Source of the DNA: Elusimicrobiota bacterium
GTDB taxonomy: Bacteria; Elusimicrobiota; Elusimicrobia; Elusimicrobiales; UBA9959
Reading direction: 5' to 3'
Assembly (NCBI GenBank): GCA_003450815.1
Contig: DMES01000019.1
Coordinates: 1-30,276 of the forward strand
DNA: 30,276 nucleotides
Under the pieces are notes generated by a model that searched no databases, was not told the origin of the DNA, and saw only the letters and a program-made list of their open reading frames with translations. The position numbers were made by a program, and so were the translations under genes. Shown piece by piece: positions 1-8,407 of this stretch (position 1 is the first letter of the stretch; each line of letters opens with the position of its first letter).

Positions 1-83
1 ATTATCTTAGCGGGGATGGGTCCAAAGACCCTTATCTAACCGTATATAGCGTGCTAAAGTGTAATATAAAAATATATAATTAA
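1..83 (+). CDS. C-terminal end of an upstream gene (partial, tentative)
   Basis: Frame 3 is open from base 3 to a TAA at 81-83 and reads YLSGDGSKDPYLTVYSVLK followed by a short CNIKIYN tail. The composition is protein-like, and the stop lies 21 nt before the next start codon, which fits an operon. The fragment is too short to assign a family. An alternative is untranslated leader DNA: a TATAAT box sits at 75-80, but no matching -35 element is visible. The 5' end lies outside the window. Confidence 0.35.
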   Translation, partial: YLSGDGSKDPYLTVYSVLKCNIKIYN

Positions 84-104
84 GAAAGCAAAAGGGGAGC
101 TCAA

Positions 105-314
105 ATGAAAACCAAAGATAAAGTGATAGTTACTTTCCTTGTCTCGATGGGCATTTTTTCCACAGTCCAGGCCATGCAATATGTTCGCACATTGTCTGTT
201 GATGAAAAAAATAAAATTGCCGTAACGGTGAAAAATTCATCCCACAGGATAGTGATTTGTAGCGGCGTTGACACGTTTAATTCCGGTGCCGACGAAAAAT
301 CTAAAGCTGGTTAA
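105..314 (+). CDS. Small secreted peptide, candidate precursor for the adjacent radical SAM enzyme
   Basis: This is a 69-aa product. A basic N-terminus (MKTKDK) is followed by a hydrophobic stretch (about residues 7-20) and a plausible signal peptidase I site after VQA (about residue 23). The predicted mature part is about 46 aa, polar, with one cysteine in an IVICSG context and a Ser/Lys/Gly-rich tail. A strong Shine-Dalgarno sequence (AGGGGAG, 92-98) six to seven bases before the ATG argues that it is translated. The radical SAM gene starts 22 nt after its stop, which is the usual arrangement of a RiPP precursor and its modifying enzyme. I recognise no known precursor family, so the precursor or pheromone role is inferred from size, export signal and position. 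It could instead be an ordinary small exported protein. Confidence 0.6.
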   Translation: MKTKDKVIVTFLVSMGIFSTVQAMQYVRTLSVDEKNKIAVTVKNSSHRIVICSGVDTFNSGADEKSKAG

Positions 315-336
315 AGATTTTTAATGGAACGCCCGG

Positions 337-1221
337 ATGGTGTCCGAACTAAAGGAACTTGGCATTAATTTGGGCTATCGCTGTAATTTTCGTTGTGCGC
401 ATTGCTCAGTTATTGAGGATCCGCGGATTAAACTATCTGCCAGTGAAGTAAATCTCCTTGCGAAAATTATAGAGGGTCACAAATTCCGTTCCCTGCTTTT
501 TGTGGGTGGGGAACCGACCCTTTATATTGATATTGCAAACGATATCTTGTCAAAAGCGGGAGATTTATCTAGGACTTCCGTACGGATTACTACAAACGGG
601 CATTTCGCCAATAGTAAGTGTAATGCAATCAAAACATTAGCATCCTTTGTTAAACTGGATAGGGTTCAACTATCTTACGATAAATTTCATTCAAAATTCC
701 TGCCGCTTGCTAACATAAGAAACCTCTTTTATGCATGTAAGGCACTAAAGAAAAAATTTAATGTGACTACCGTATTGGAAAACCCGATGGACATACTTCT
801 GCTGGAAAAGATAAAACGGGCGGGGAAATTCACTGTCGGTATTCAAAAAGTCCTGCCGATAGGAAGAGCCAAAACAAATCATATTAATCACCCATATCCA
901 TCCTTGGACCAAAAAGTCTTGAGGAAACATTGCCCTAACCGAAGCAAAATAATGTATTTTTGTGGGCGGGGTTTTAGTACCTGTTGTTCATCACTGGTTT
1001 TTAATTCCCGCGAAAAGGACATGATCCACCCAACTATTGAACGTCATTTGAATAGCAAATTTTATAAGACTGCTGTCCTTTCAAATTTTGGCCGTTTTGC
1101 CAGAAAATTAGGCGTTTCCACAAAAGACCTACGACCGGAGCATTCTGCTCCGTGCACCCTTTGTGAATTTCTGTTTAATCGTGCGAGGGAGAGCCAAGGA
1201 GCATATAATGTCCGCCCCTGA
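337..1221 (+). CDS. Radical SAM enzyme with C-terminal cysteine cluster, putative peptide maturase
   Basis: This 294-aa protein has the radical SAM signature CNFRCAHC, in which C16, C20 and C23 would bind the 4Fe-4S cluster that cleaves S-adenosylmethionine. It is followed by the GGEP motif (57-60) that contacts the SAM amino group. The last third has six more cysteines (C199, C209, C216, C217, C273, C276), suggesting an auxiliary Fe-S cluster of the SPASM or twitch type found in peptide-modifying enzymes. No separate N-terminal RRE (peptide recognition) domain is visible. The gene sits between a small exported peptide and an M3 peptidase and overlaps the latter. The ATG at 337 is followed directly by an in-frame GTG at 340, and the ribosome site is weak. 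Peptide modification is inferred; the radical SAM assignment itself is firm. Confidence 0.85.
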   Translation: MVSELKELGINLGYRCNFRCAHCSVIEDPRIKLSASEVNLLAKIIEGHKFRSLLFVGGEPTLYIDIANDILSKAGDLSRTSVRITTNGHFANSKCNAIKTLASFVKLDRVQLSYDKFHSKFLPLANIRNLFYACKALKKKFNVTTVLENPMDILLLEKIKRAGKFTVGIQKVLPIGRAKTNHINHPYPSLDQKVLRKHCPNRSKIMYFCGRGFSTCCSSLVFNSREKDMIHPTIERHLNSKFYKTAVLSNFGRFARKLGVSTKDLRPEHSAPCTLCEFLFNRARESQGAYNVRP

Positions 1222-3151
1222 ATTCGCATATACCCCCGAAGAAATAAGGGCGATCGCGGCGTCTGCGAGAAATGAATTTGAGCAGAGCATAGGCCATATC
1301 CTTAATATCCCACAGGAGCAGAGAAACTTTGAAAACACCGTTCTTGCGTTTGAAAATGCTAAAGATAAGCTGACAATTTCGGTTCAAATTCCGCAATTCC
1401 TCGCCCTTGTCGTTGAAAATGCGGACGTGCGCAAAGCCAGCGAGGAACTTAGGCTGAAAATGGGGCAATATGTAGTGGATTTAATGACCCGTGAGGATGT
1501 GTATAAAGCATTTAAAAAATATTCGGAGAAAGGCGAGAAGTTGCAGCCGATTGAGAAACGTCTGCTGGAAAAACGATTGCGGGAATTCCAAAAAAACGGG
1601 CTTGGCCTTGAACCACACAAGCGGGAGAAGGTTAGGCAGCTTTTAAAAGAGCTTGTCGGGCTCAACCTGGAATTTCAAAAAAATTTAAGGGGCGTAAGTG
1701 ATGCTTTGGAGGTTACTAATGATGAGCTTAAAGGGCTATCTGAGGAATACAAAGCGCGTTTGAAACGCACGCCTGGCGGTGGATATCTTGTCACAATGGA
1801 TTATCCCGACTATAACCCTTTTATGGAAAACGCCGAGAGTGACAGTGCTCGTCGCCGTCTCTGCCAGATGTTTAATAACCGGTGTGTCGATTTAAATCTT
1901 AAACTGCTTGAAGCGGCTCTTAGTGCGCGCCGGGAATTGGCGAAACTGCTGGGCTACCGCACCTATGCAGACTATGTCTTGGACGATAGAATGGCGAAAA
2001 ACAGCAAAGTGGTTTTCGCTTTTTTAAAAAGGCTTCAGACAAAGATGAAAAAGAAGGGGCGCATGGAATTGAAGGCAAGGCTTAAACTTAAAGGGCCCGG
2101 TGCCACAAAACTGAAATCATGGGAAGTTGCTTACTATAATAATTTATTGAGGAAAACCAAGTATTCTATTGACCATGAAAAAATAAGAGAATATTTTCCG
2201 CTGGAAACGGTGCTTGAGGGAATGTTTGAGGTATGCGGGGAACTGATTGGCGCACGTTTTGTCCCTGCCGTATTGCCGACCTGGCACAAAGACGTCCGAT
2301 CTTATGAAGTTAGAGATGCCGATGGCTCTCTTGTCGCATATTTTTATCTCGACCTTTTTCCGCGCGAGGGCAAATACAAGCATACTATTTGTTCCTCGCT
2401 CCGGTCGGAACGGGAGCTGGAAAATGGCGACTGGGAATTGCCAGCTGCCGCCATATTGTCCAATTTCTCTTCTTCATCCGGTCGGACCCCGCCATTGTTG
2501 AAATTCAGCGAAGTTAATACTTTATTTCATGAATTCGGGCATGTTCTTCAGATACTATTTTCACGAGCGAAATATTCCAGACTTGCAAGTGTTAATGCGG
2601 CCTGGGATTTTGTTGAGATTCCTTCCACAACGATCCAGCAGTGGTCGTATGAGCCGTCGATACTGCGGCGCATTTCCGGCCATTACAAGGATAAAGCAAG
2701 GAAATTGCCAGAAGAGACAATAGAGGGACTGTCCGCCGCTAAAAATATCAATTCCGGCATGTTCTATTTGCGGATGATAGCTTTAAGCCTGATTGATATG
2801 TATTACCACACTCTGCCTGGACGCATGGATATTGCAAAGGTATATGCTCAACTGATGGAAAAAGTTTCTTTGGTCCCAGTAGACGGAGATTCGCATCCCG
2901 AAGCCAGCTTCGGCCACCTTATGGGTGGTTATTCTGGGGGGTATTACAGCTATATCTGGGCTGAAGTCATCGCCGCTGATATCTTTGGCGTTTTTCAAGC
3001 TGCCGGTATTATGGATACAGCCACCGGTTGCAGATACCGTCAAACTATATTGGCACCGGGCGCCAGCCTTGATGAGGCTGGCCAAGTGGAGAGGTTTTTA
3101 GGCAGACCTTTCAACGAAACAGCTTTTCTTAAAAGTATTGGCGCAGCATAA
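1208..3151 (+). CDS. M3 family oligopeptidase (oligopeptidase A/thimet-like)
   Basis: This 647-aa zinc metallopeptidase is about the usual length for the M3 family. The zinc and catalytic motif HEFGH lies at residues 441-445, followed by the family's downstream zinc-ligand region (AAWDFVEIPS). There is no signal peptide, so it should act in the cytoplasm on short peptides. The ATG at 1208 was chosen over an upstream in-frame start because AAGGAG lies at 1196-1201, six bases ahead. This start overlaps the radical SAM gene by 14 nt, implying translational coupling. In this context it could trim a modified peptide's leader or degrade re-imported peptide. It could equally be a general oligopeptidase carried along in the operon. 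The enzyme class is clear; the link to the peptide is inference. Confidence 0.92.
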   Translation: MSAPEFAYTPEEIRAIAASARNEFEQSIGHILNIPQEQRNFENTVLAFENAKDKLTISVQIPQFLALVVENADVRKASEELRLKMGQYVVDLMTREDVYKAFKKYSEKGEKLQPIEKRLLEKRLREFQKNGLGLEPHKREKVRQLLKELVGLNLEFQKNLRGVSDALEVTNDELKGLSEEYKARLKRTPGGGYLVTMDYPDYNPFMENAESDSARRRLCQMFNNRCVDLNLKLLEAALSARRELAKLLGYRTYADYVLDDRMAKNSKVVFAFLKRLQTKMKKKGRMELKARLKLKGPGATKLKSWEVAYYNNLLRKTKYSIDHEKIREYFPLETVLEGMFEVCGELIGARFVPAVLPTWHKDVRSYEVRDADGSLVAYFYLDLFPREGKYKHTICSSLRSERELENGDWELPAAAILSNFSSSSGRTPPLLKFSEVNTLFHEFGHVLQILFSRAKYSRLASVNAAWDFVEIPSTTIQQWSYEPSILRRISGHYKDKARKLPEETIEGLSAAKNINSGMFYLRMIALSLIDMYYHTLPGRMDIAKVYAQLMEKVSLVPVDGDSHPEASFGHLMGGYSGGYYSYIWAEVIAADIFGVFQAAGIMDTATGCRYRQTILAPGASLDEAGQVERFLGRPFNETAFLKSIGAA

Positions 3152-3196
3152 AAGCCGCTTTATTTTGTTTTTCGCAGATGCTCTCAGCTTGTATTT

Positions 3197-4600
3197 ATGC
3201 GCATTAAGACCATAATAGTATCAGGTGCTTTGTCTGCTCTTGCCATCACAGGGGGGATTCGCTTCTCTGCGCCGTCGCATGCTGAATGGGGAGTGTTAGT
3301 TTTAGGCCTTCCTCACCGGATTTCCACAAACGACGCTTTTCAGGCTGTCACTTATTATGTGCTGAAGCAGACGCATGAACCGGTATTCCGTAAAGATGAC
3401 GGGCAAAAATATCATTCAAAAATATTGAGGCGATGGAGCCGTAATCCAGAATCTTCCGAGTATGAGTTTTGCCCCAATACGTTTTTGAGATTTAATGATT
3501 CTGCTGATTTCAGTTTCCCTTTTTTCTTGGCCCATATACGGCGGGTAACGAATGCGTATGATTTATCCGCTTCCATAAAAACCCAAGGAGATTGCGTACA
3601 AGTAAAGTTCCCGCACAGTCAAAAAAGATATCTTGACGTTTTGACATATTATGAAAATGCGCCGACAATAAGGCGGACGGATAGGATTGAAGATGGGCTT
3701 GGACAATATTCCATTGTCTTTATGTCCAGTGATACAATCGCCCTGGAAAGAAAAGAGCATGTTTCAAGTGGGTATAATAAGGTCGTTTTTTACGAGTATA
3801 AGGGAAAAGATGATCCAAACCTGCAGAATAGAAATATAAAGGATTTTAATACTATTCCTATGTATGACGTCCCCGCCTGGGCTGTTCGCGAATATTTCAG
3901 TTTTAACACCGTCGAAATGAAGTCCGTCAATCTGATAATCAATCATCCCGATCTGGGGGTGCGTAAAGCGGTTTACAACTGTTTAAATGTAGCGGATTTG
4001 AGGCATGCTTTATTCCCGTTGAAAAAAGATTTTTATAACATCAAGACTGTGCTGCCGATAGGCATGCCCGGCGCGACAGGTGGGGTCCCTTCACAGCAAT
4101 GTGATTTATACCGACATCAGGCAACCGGTATTCCGTTGACATTTGCCAACTGGAACAAGGATATCCAGGCATCGCTTATTGGATACATTGATTCAGTAAA
4201 CAAGCAAACCGGGATGAATATCCGTGTGGTTAATTATGACCCACGAGATTTAGTAGCAAAAATTCATGAAACGCCTCATCCATACAATATGGTCGTTATA
4301 GTTATGGATGCAATCCACCCGGATTATGCCGCTTTTTTAGCTTTGTTCGTGGCTAAAAAAGGATACCATGATTTTACAATCAAAGGATTGGCAAACAAGT
4401 ATAACGCTATTCAAAACGAAGACATTCCTGGTAAAAAAGTTGATTTGGCGAGGAGCTTTGCGGAGGAGTTGGTCAATCAGGCCGGAGTCCTGACGTTATA
4501 TCAGAATGTTAAAACCTATTATTATCCCAAGGAACTAAAACATTTTGCGCTAGGGAAGGGTTTTCTCCAATATCCAGAGGTTTCTGCGCTCCAGATATGA
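3197..4600 (+). CDS. Periplasmic oligopeptide-binding protein (family 5 solute-binding), putative sensor partner
   Basis: This 467-aa protein has a signal peptide (hydrophobic residues about 5-20, likely cleavage near SHA at 27-29) followed by a divergent family 5 (OppA/DppA-like) solute-binding fold. Such proteins usually deliver peptides to an ABC importer, but no permease or ATPase gene lies in the window. Instead the gene overlaps a membrane histidine kinase gene by four bases (ATGA, 4597-4600). That coupling suggests the binding protein presents a periplasmic peptide to the kinase. The fold match is by overall pattern (mature N-terminus, WSRNPESSEYEF and FANWNKD-type segments) rather than one decisive motif. 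The ribosome site before ATG 3197 is weak. An orphan transport protein remains possible. Confidence 0.75.
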   Translation: MRIKTIIVSGALSALAITGGIRFSAPSHAEWGVLVLGLPHRISTNDAFQAVTYYVLKQTHEPVFRKDDGQKYHSKILRRWSRNPESSEYEFCPNTFLRFNDSADFSFPFFLAHIRRVTNAYDLSASIKTQGDCVQVKFPHSQKRYLDVLTYYENAPTIRRTDRIEDGLGQYSIVFMSSDTIALERKEHVSSGYNKVVFYEYKGKDDPNLQNRNIKDFNTIPMYDVPAWAVREYFSFNTVEMKSVNLIINHPDLGVRKAVYNCLNVADLRHALFPLKKDFYNIKTVLPIGMPGATGGVPSQQCDLYRHQATGIPLTFANWNKDIQASLIGYIDSVNKQTGMNIRVVNYDPRDLVAKIHETPHPYNMVVIVMDAIHPDYAAFLALFVAKKGYHDFTIKGLANKYNAIQNEDIPGKKVDLARSFAEELVNQAGVLTLYQNVKTYYYPKELKHFALGKGFLQYPEVSALQI

Positions 4601-6738
4601 ACGCTATATATCGGATATTCGCGTATAATTGGAAATATCTTGTTTTCACCGTAATATTTTTCGTTTTTTTCTGGCATTTGTTGTCTATCAGGAATACTGT
4701 CAGTACGGCGGAGGATAAGTTTTCTACTGCTTTGGAGCAGAATGTTGTTAACCTTGAGGATGGCCTTTTGAATAATGACGCTATCGCATTTCAAAAAACA
4801 CTTTGGCAAATCAAGAATGAGCATATTAAAAATATAAGGTTTTTTCCATCTGAAAAAAAGTCGGCGACATGGATGTTTAAAGAAGTTGTAGTGGGGGAAT
4901 TCCTTGATAGAAATATCGGTGTCTTACATAACACAATTGATGTGGTTTCGAATGGCGCGGAATTAGGGCGTTTAGAATATGCTATAGACCTGGTGGATGT
5001 AAATGCCGCGGTGTTTAAAGAAAACTACGCGTTGTTTGTTGCTGTTGTCGGTAGTTTCCTCATTTTGCTCGTTATTTCCAATCTCGGTGCTATAAAAACG
5101 TTGCTGGCTATTGAACGATCCGTCAACGAGATAAATGCTATAACCGCTTCTGGCCAGAGCAATATAATCCGCGAATCCATAAAAAAACATATCGACAGTC
5201 TGCCTGCGGGCATAATAGGAACACCTTTCGCACAGATGACTGAACGCATGAGTGCGGCCCTTGGCCAGGCGGCCAAACTTGAAAGCGCGCAAGCCATGTC
5301 AACTTTAGCCGCGCAGGTGGCGCATGATATAAGGTCGCCATTGGCGGCGCTGGATACGGTGCTGGGGAAGACGGATCAGTTGCCTGAAAAACAACGCGTG
5401 ATGGTGCGGCATGCAGTAAACCGGATACGCGATATCGCCAATAATCTTCTGGAGAAAAACCGCCAACAGGCCAAGGCTGGTGCCGATGCCGCGTCCCGGC
5501 TGGTCGATGTCCGGGAAGTTCAGGAAGTGCGGCTGCTTTCAAGCATTATTGACCCTGTTATAACCGAGAAACGCCTGCAATTTGAATCGAAGCCCGGAAT
5601 TAATATCGATTTCGAGCTGACCAAAGAGTCATATGGCCTCTTCTCCAAGGTCCAGCCAGTTGAATTCCGGCGTATAGTGTCGAACCTAGTGAACAATGCC
5701 GTTGAGGTATTAAGCGATAAAGGCAAGGTGTCAGTAGGTTTGAAGCATGATCCCGACAATGTGATATTAACCGTTGCGGACAATGGCAAGGGTATTCCGC
5801 CTGAAATACTGGCAAAGCTCGGTCAGAAAGGCGAAACCCACGGCAAGGCCGGCGGATCGGGCTTAGGCCTTTTCCATGCGCGGACCACGGTGGAGAGCTG
5901 GGGAGGGACTTTAACGATAACTTCGGAAGTAGGCACAGGAACAACGGTTACTATCAAGCTGCCTAAGGCGTCTGCCCCGGATAATTTTGTTCCTGTCCTG
6001 GAACTTGAGTCCGGCCGTTCTGTTGTTGTCCTAGACGATGACGCCACTATCCATCAGATTTGGAATGGCCGGTTTGAATCTGCCAGGGTTAAAGAACATG
6101 GCGTTGAAACAATCCATTTCAGCGAGCCGGACGGGCTGCGCGAATGGGTTAAAAGCAATGCGGTGAAGGCTGAAAAAGCGGTTTATCTTTTTGACTATGA
6201 GCTCATCGGTTACAAAGAAACTGGCTTAAGCCTTGCCGAAGAACTGAATCTGTCTAAGAAGGCGATACTGATTTCAAGCCGCTATGAAGAGAAGCGCATA
6301 ATTGACGAATGCAAGCGGCTGAAGGTCCGTATAATCCCCAAAGGCCTGGCAAGTCTGGTGCCGATAATGATCAGGAAACCGGAGGCGGAACCCAAAACCA
6401 CTTCTTCATCCGGCTCCGTGGAAGCTGTTTTAGTGGATGATAGTGAAATAGTCCGCATGGCCTGGGAATTGGCTGCGGAGGCAAAAGGCGTCAAGCTTGT
6501 CATATTTGACAATCCCGCCGACTTCATGGTACAGGTGGGGCAGTTCCCCAAAACGCTCCCCATTTACCTGGATTCGGAACTTGACGAAGAGGAAAACGGC
6601 ATAAAAGGCGAGAATATAGCGCAGGAATTGCACGATAAAGGCTATACCGACCTAACCCTTGAAACCGGGCATCCGGCTGAAGACTTTGCTCACCTGCCCT
6701 GGCTTAAAGTGATAGATAAAACTCCGCCTTGGAGTTAA
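4597..6738 (+). CDS. Hybrid sensor histidine kinase with two C-terminal receiver domains
   Basis: This 713-aa inner-membrane kinase has TM1 at about 14-30, a periplasmic segment of about 113 residues, TM2 at about 144-162, then a cytoplasmic linker. The HisKA box (VAHDIRSPLAAL) carries phosphoacceptor H243. The ATPase domain has the N box NNAVE (366-370), DNGKGI (395-400) and GGSGLGL (419-425). Receiver 1 has acidic D480-482, acceptor D533 and K582. Receiver 2 has D614-615, acceptor D659 and K708. It is coupled by a 4-nt overlap to the peptide-binding protein gene, its likely ligand partner. Its 3' end meets, tail to tail, a minus-strand pair encoding a sigma54-type response regulator, the likely phosphorelay output. 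Two receivers in series suggest an internal relay or a phosphate sink. Domain calls are firm; ligand and partner are inferred. Confidence 0.93.
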   Translation: MNAIYRIFAYNWKYLVFTVIFFVFFWHLLSIRNTVSTAEDKFSTALEQNVVNLEDGLLNNDAIAFQKTLWQIKNEHIKNIRFFPSEKKSATWMFKEVVVGEFLDRNIGVLHNTIDVVSNGAELGRLEYAIDLVDVNAAVFKENYALFVAVVGSFLILLVISNLGAIKTLLAIERSVNEINAITASGQSNIIRESIKKHIDSLPAGIIGTPFAQMTERMSAALGQAAKLESAQAMSTLAAQVAHDIRSPLAALDTVLGKTDQLPEKQRVMVRHAVNRIRDIANNLLEKNRQQAKAGADAASRLVDVREVQEVRLLSSIIDPVITEKRLQFESKPGINIDFELTKESYGLFSKVQPVEFRRIVSNLVNNAVEVLSDKGKVSVGLKHDPDNVILTVADNGKGIPPEILAKLGQKGETHGKAGGSGLGLFHARTTVESWGGTLTITSEVGTGTTVTIKLPKASAPDNFVPVLELESGRSVVVLDDDATIHQIWNGRFESARVKEHGVETIHFSEPDGLREWVKSNAVKAEKAVYLFDYELIGYKETGLSLAEELNLSKKAILISSRYEEKRIIDECKRLKVRIIPKGLASLVPIMIRKPEAEPKTTSSSGSVEAVLVDDSEIVRMAWELAAEAKGVKLVIFDNPADFMVQVGQFPKTLPIYLDSELDEEENGIKGENIAQELHDKGYTDLTLETGHPAEDFAHLPWLKVIDKTPPWS

Positions 6739-6926
6739 GTTTCCAGATTCTTCTCCAGCCGGGACGCGCAATCCATAATATCCTGCGCGGCTTCCTTTAT
6801 GAGCATAAGCATTTTCGGTTTCTTTTCAGCCTGACAGGTCTTCAGCATTTCCGCAAGGCTTTTAATGCTCGCGCATTGCGAGCAGATTTTATGGCGCAAT
6901 CTTCTTTCCATCTCGTTTGATTCCAT
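6735..6926 (-). CDS. Small helical protein with a possible H-box, coupled to the response regulator
   Basis: This 63-aa, probably all-helical protein is encoded just after, and overlapping by 38 nt, the end of the response regulator gene. The ATG at 6926 was chosen because AGGGGG lies nine bases upstream; an in-frame TTG (6953) and ATG (6935) are alternatives. Residues 8-24 (RRLRHKICSQCASIKSL) resemble the phosphoacceptor helix of histidine kinase dimerisation domains, with H12 as candidate phosphorylated residue. A second long helix (about 36-58) would complete a two-helix hairpin. No ATPase domain is present, so it could be a phosphotransfer or antagonist module for the neighbouring two-component system. 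Four cysteines (two as CSQC) are also notable and could mean metal binding. The gene is likely real from coupling and codon phase; the function is a guess. Confidence 0.55.
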   Translation of the reverse strand: MESNEMERRLRHKICSQCASIKSLAEMLKTCQAEKKPKMLMLIKEAAQDIMDCASRLEKNLET

Positions 6927-8274
6927 CAGATTCATCCCCCTTGTTCGGTTCAAATTTCTTAAGTCTGGCGTAAAGCAGATTGGTGGATATCCTGAGTCCC
7001 GCCATAGTCCTGCTTTTGTTGCCGTTGTTCTCCTGCATATAGCGGCGGATTATCTCGTAGGTGAACAGTTCAGACGCGCCGTCCAGACCGTTTTCCACGG
7101 CGTATTTGTACTGCGCGTCCGTAAGGAAGCCGCCGGGCGGCAGGGGTTTAAGTTCCTGTGAGAGATGTTTGCGGATAGTCTCAAGCGTGACGCGCTTTTC
7201 AGGGCTTGAGACGAGCAGATCCACCAGCTTCTTCAATTCCCGTATATTGCCGGGCCATTCGTATTGAAGCATGAAGGTTTTAGCGTCCGGCGCAAATGAC
7301 AATTGTCGTGCCCCGCTCGTGAATTGCCGTATGAGGGGGAAAATATCGCATGAGCGTTCGCATAACGGCTTAAGGTTGACGGTCAGGCCGTGTATGCGCT
7401 GGAAGAAGTCCAGCCGCAGTTTCCCTTGCGTTATAAGCGCTTTAAGGTCTTCCAGCGTGGCGCTGATTATCCTGAAATCGGAACGCTCCGGTTTGTCGGA
7501 GCCAAGCGGGTAAAACGATTTCTCCTCAATGGCTTTAAGCAGCTTGGTCTGCATGTTAAGGCTCATGGAACCTATTTCATCCAAAAACAATGTGCCGTTG
7601 TTGGCCTGGAGCAGCCGGCCTTTCCGGGTTTCATTCGCCCCGGTGAACGCCCCTTTTCTGTAGCCGAAGAGTTCCGCCTCCATTAATTCCTCGGTATATG
7701 CCGAGCAGTTCATAGCGACAAATTCGCCGGAACGCCCGGAATACTTGTGAATTATCTGGGCCAGGCAAGTTTTGCCTGTGCCGGTCGGCCCAAGGATCAG
7801 GATAGGGGAGCCGGAGGCCGCATATTTAAGCGCTTCGGTAACATTGGCGCGCGTGGCAGCGTCTTCCGTTATGAATTCTTCGGAAAATACTGTATTGAGA
7901 TCGCCGCTTTTGCCGCGCTGTAGGTATTTGGCGATGACCGCGCTGATATTGGCCTTCTCATTGCCTTTGATATAGAAATCATCGCAACCCAGTTCATACG
8001 CCTTGTTTATTATCTCGTCGGAGTCGGAGCTGGTCATGACCACGGAGTAGAGCCCCTTTGATTTGGCATCTGCGATAAGTTTCAAGCCAGAATAATCATC
8101 GTCAAGCCCGAGCATCAAGTCCAGGAAGCATAAGTCATAAGAACCGCCGGACAGCTTCTTCTGTGCGGTCTTTTTGTCTTTTGCGAAGTCCACATTATGG
8201 CCTGTCAGCTGGGCGGCCATAACCTCCTGCGCCGGATTTTCATCCTCAACTACCAGAATCTTCAGTTTGTCCAT
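6889..8274 (-). CDS. Sigma54-dependent response regulator (NtrC/AtoC type)
   Basis: This 461-aa protein has three classic domains. The receiver has acidic E10/D11, phosphoacceptor D52 and K103. The AAA+ domain has Walker A GPTGTGKT (162-169), the sigma54-contacting GAFTGA loop (208-213) and Walker B TLFLDE (228-233). A C-terminal Fis-like helix-turn-helix follows (about 415-445; NNGNKSRTMAGL...LYARLKKF), with a short basic tail. The ribosome site GGAGGG sits six bases before the ATG. It faces the hybrid kinase operon tail to tail and diverges from a near-consensus sigma54 promoter at 8408-8423, its most obvious target. A weak TATAAT box on this strand (8338-8333) may drive the gene; a 7-bp inverted repeat lies in its leader. 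The class is certain; the pairing with the kinase is inferred from adjacency. Confidence 0.95.
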   Translation of the reverse strand: MDKLKILVVEDENPAQEVMAAQLTGHNVDFAKDKKTAQKKLSGGSYDLCFLDLMLGLDDDYSGLKLIADAKSKGLYSVVMTSSDSDEIINKAYELGCDDFYIKGNEKANISAVIAKYLQRGKSGDLNTVFSEEFITEDAATRANVTEALKYAASGSPILILGPTGTGKTCLAQIIHKYSGRSGEFVAMNCSAYTEELMEAELFGYRKGAFTGANETRKGRLLQANNGTLFLDEIGSMSLNMQTKLLKAIEEKSFYPLGSDKPERSDFRIISATLEDLKALITQGKLRLDFFQRIHGLTVNLKPLCERSCDIFPLIRQFTSGARQLSFAPDAKTFMLQYEWPGNIRELKKLVDLLVSSPEKRVTLETIRKHLSQELKPLPPGGFLTDAQYKYAVENGLDGASELFTYEIIRRYMQENNGNKSRTMAGLRISTNLLYARLKKFEPNKGDESDGIKRDGKKIAP

Positions 8275-8291
8275 AAAAACCCTCCAAAATG

Positions 8292-8306
8292 GAAAATGGC
8301 ATTTTC
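8292..8306. repeat. Perfect 7-bp inverted repeat in the regulator leader
   Basis: GAAAATG, one base, CATTTTC. It lies between the putative -10 box (8338-8333) and the ribosome site of the response regulator gene. It may form a small hairpin or serve as an operator. It is AT-rich and short, so chance is possible. Confidence 0.3.
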
Positions 8307-8357
8307 AAAATGAAATAATTAACCCCAAAAACATTATACAGAACTTTGCCCTACAAC

Positions 8358-8380
8358 AGCATTCTGCGCAGTAGCATTCT
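8358..8380. promoter_or_regulatory. Candidate activator binding site upstream of the sigma54 promoter
   Basis: A direct repeat AGCATTCT occurs at 8358-8365 and 8373-8380, 15 bp apart start to start. The perfect 8-bp palindrome CTGCGCAG (8364-8371) lies between and partly inside the repeats. The block ends 27 bp before the -24 element. Enhancer sites for sigma54 activators are usually upstream and often palindromic or repeated. The neighbouring response regulator is the obvious candidate binder; this is inference. Confidence 0.4.
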
Positions 8381-8407
8381 CGCCGGGAAACAATCACCGT
8401 CCATTAC

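Noticed and set aside
75..80. Sigma70 promoter for the 69-aa peptide gene
   Set aside because: TATAAT is present but there is no recognisable -35 at 16-18 bp, and it lies in a probable upstream reading frame.
3197..4600. Part of an ABC peptide importer
   Set aside because: No permease or ATPase genes are in the window, and the gene is overlapped with a sensor kinase instead.
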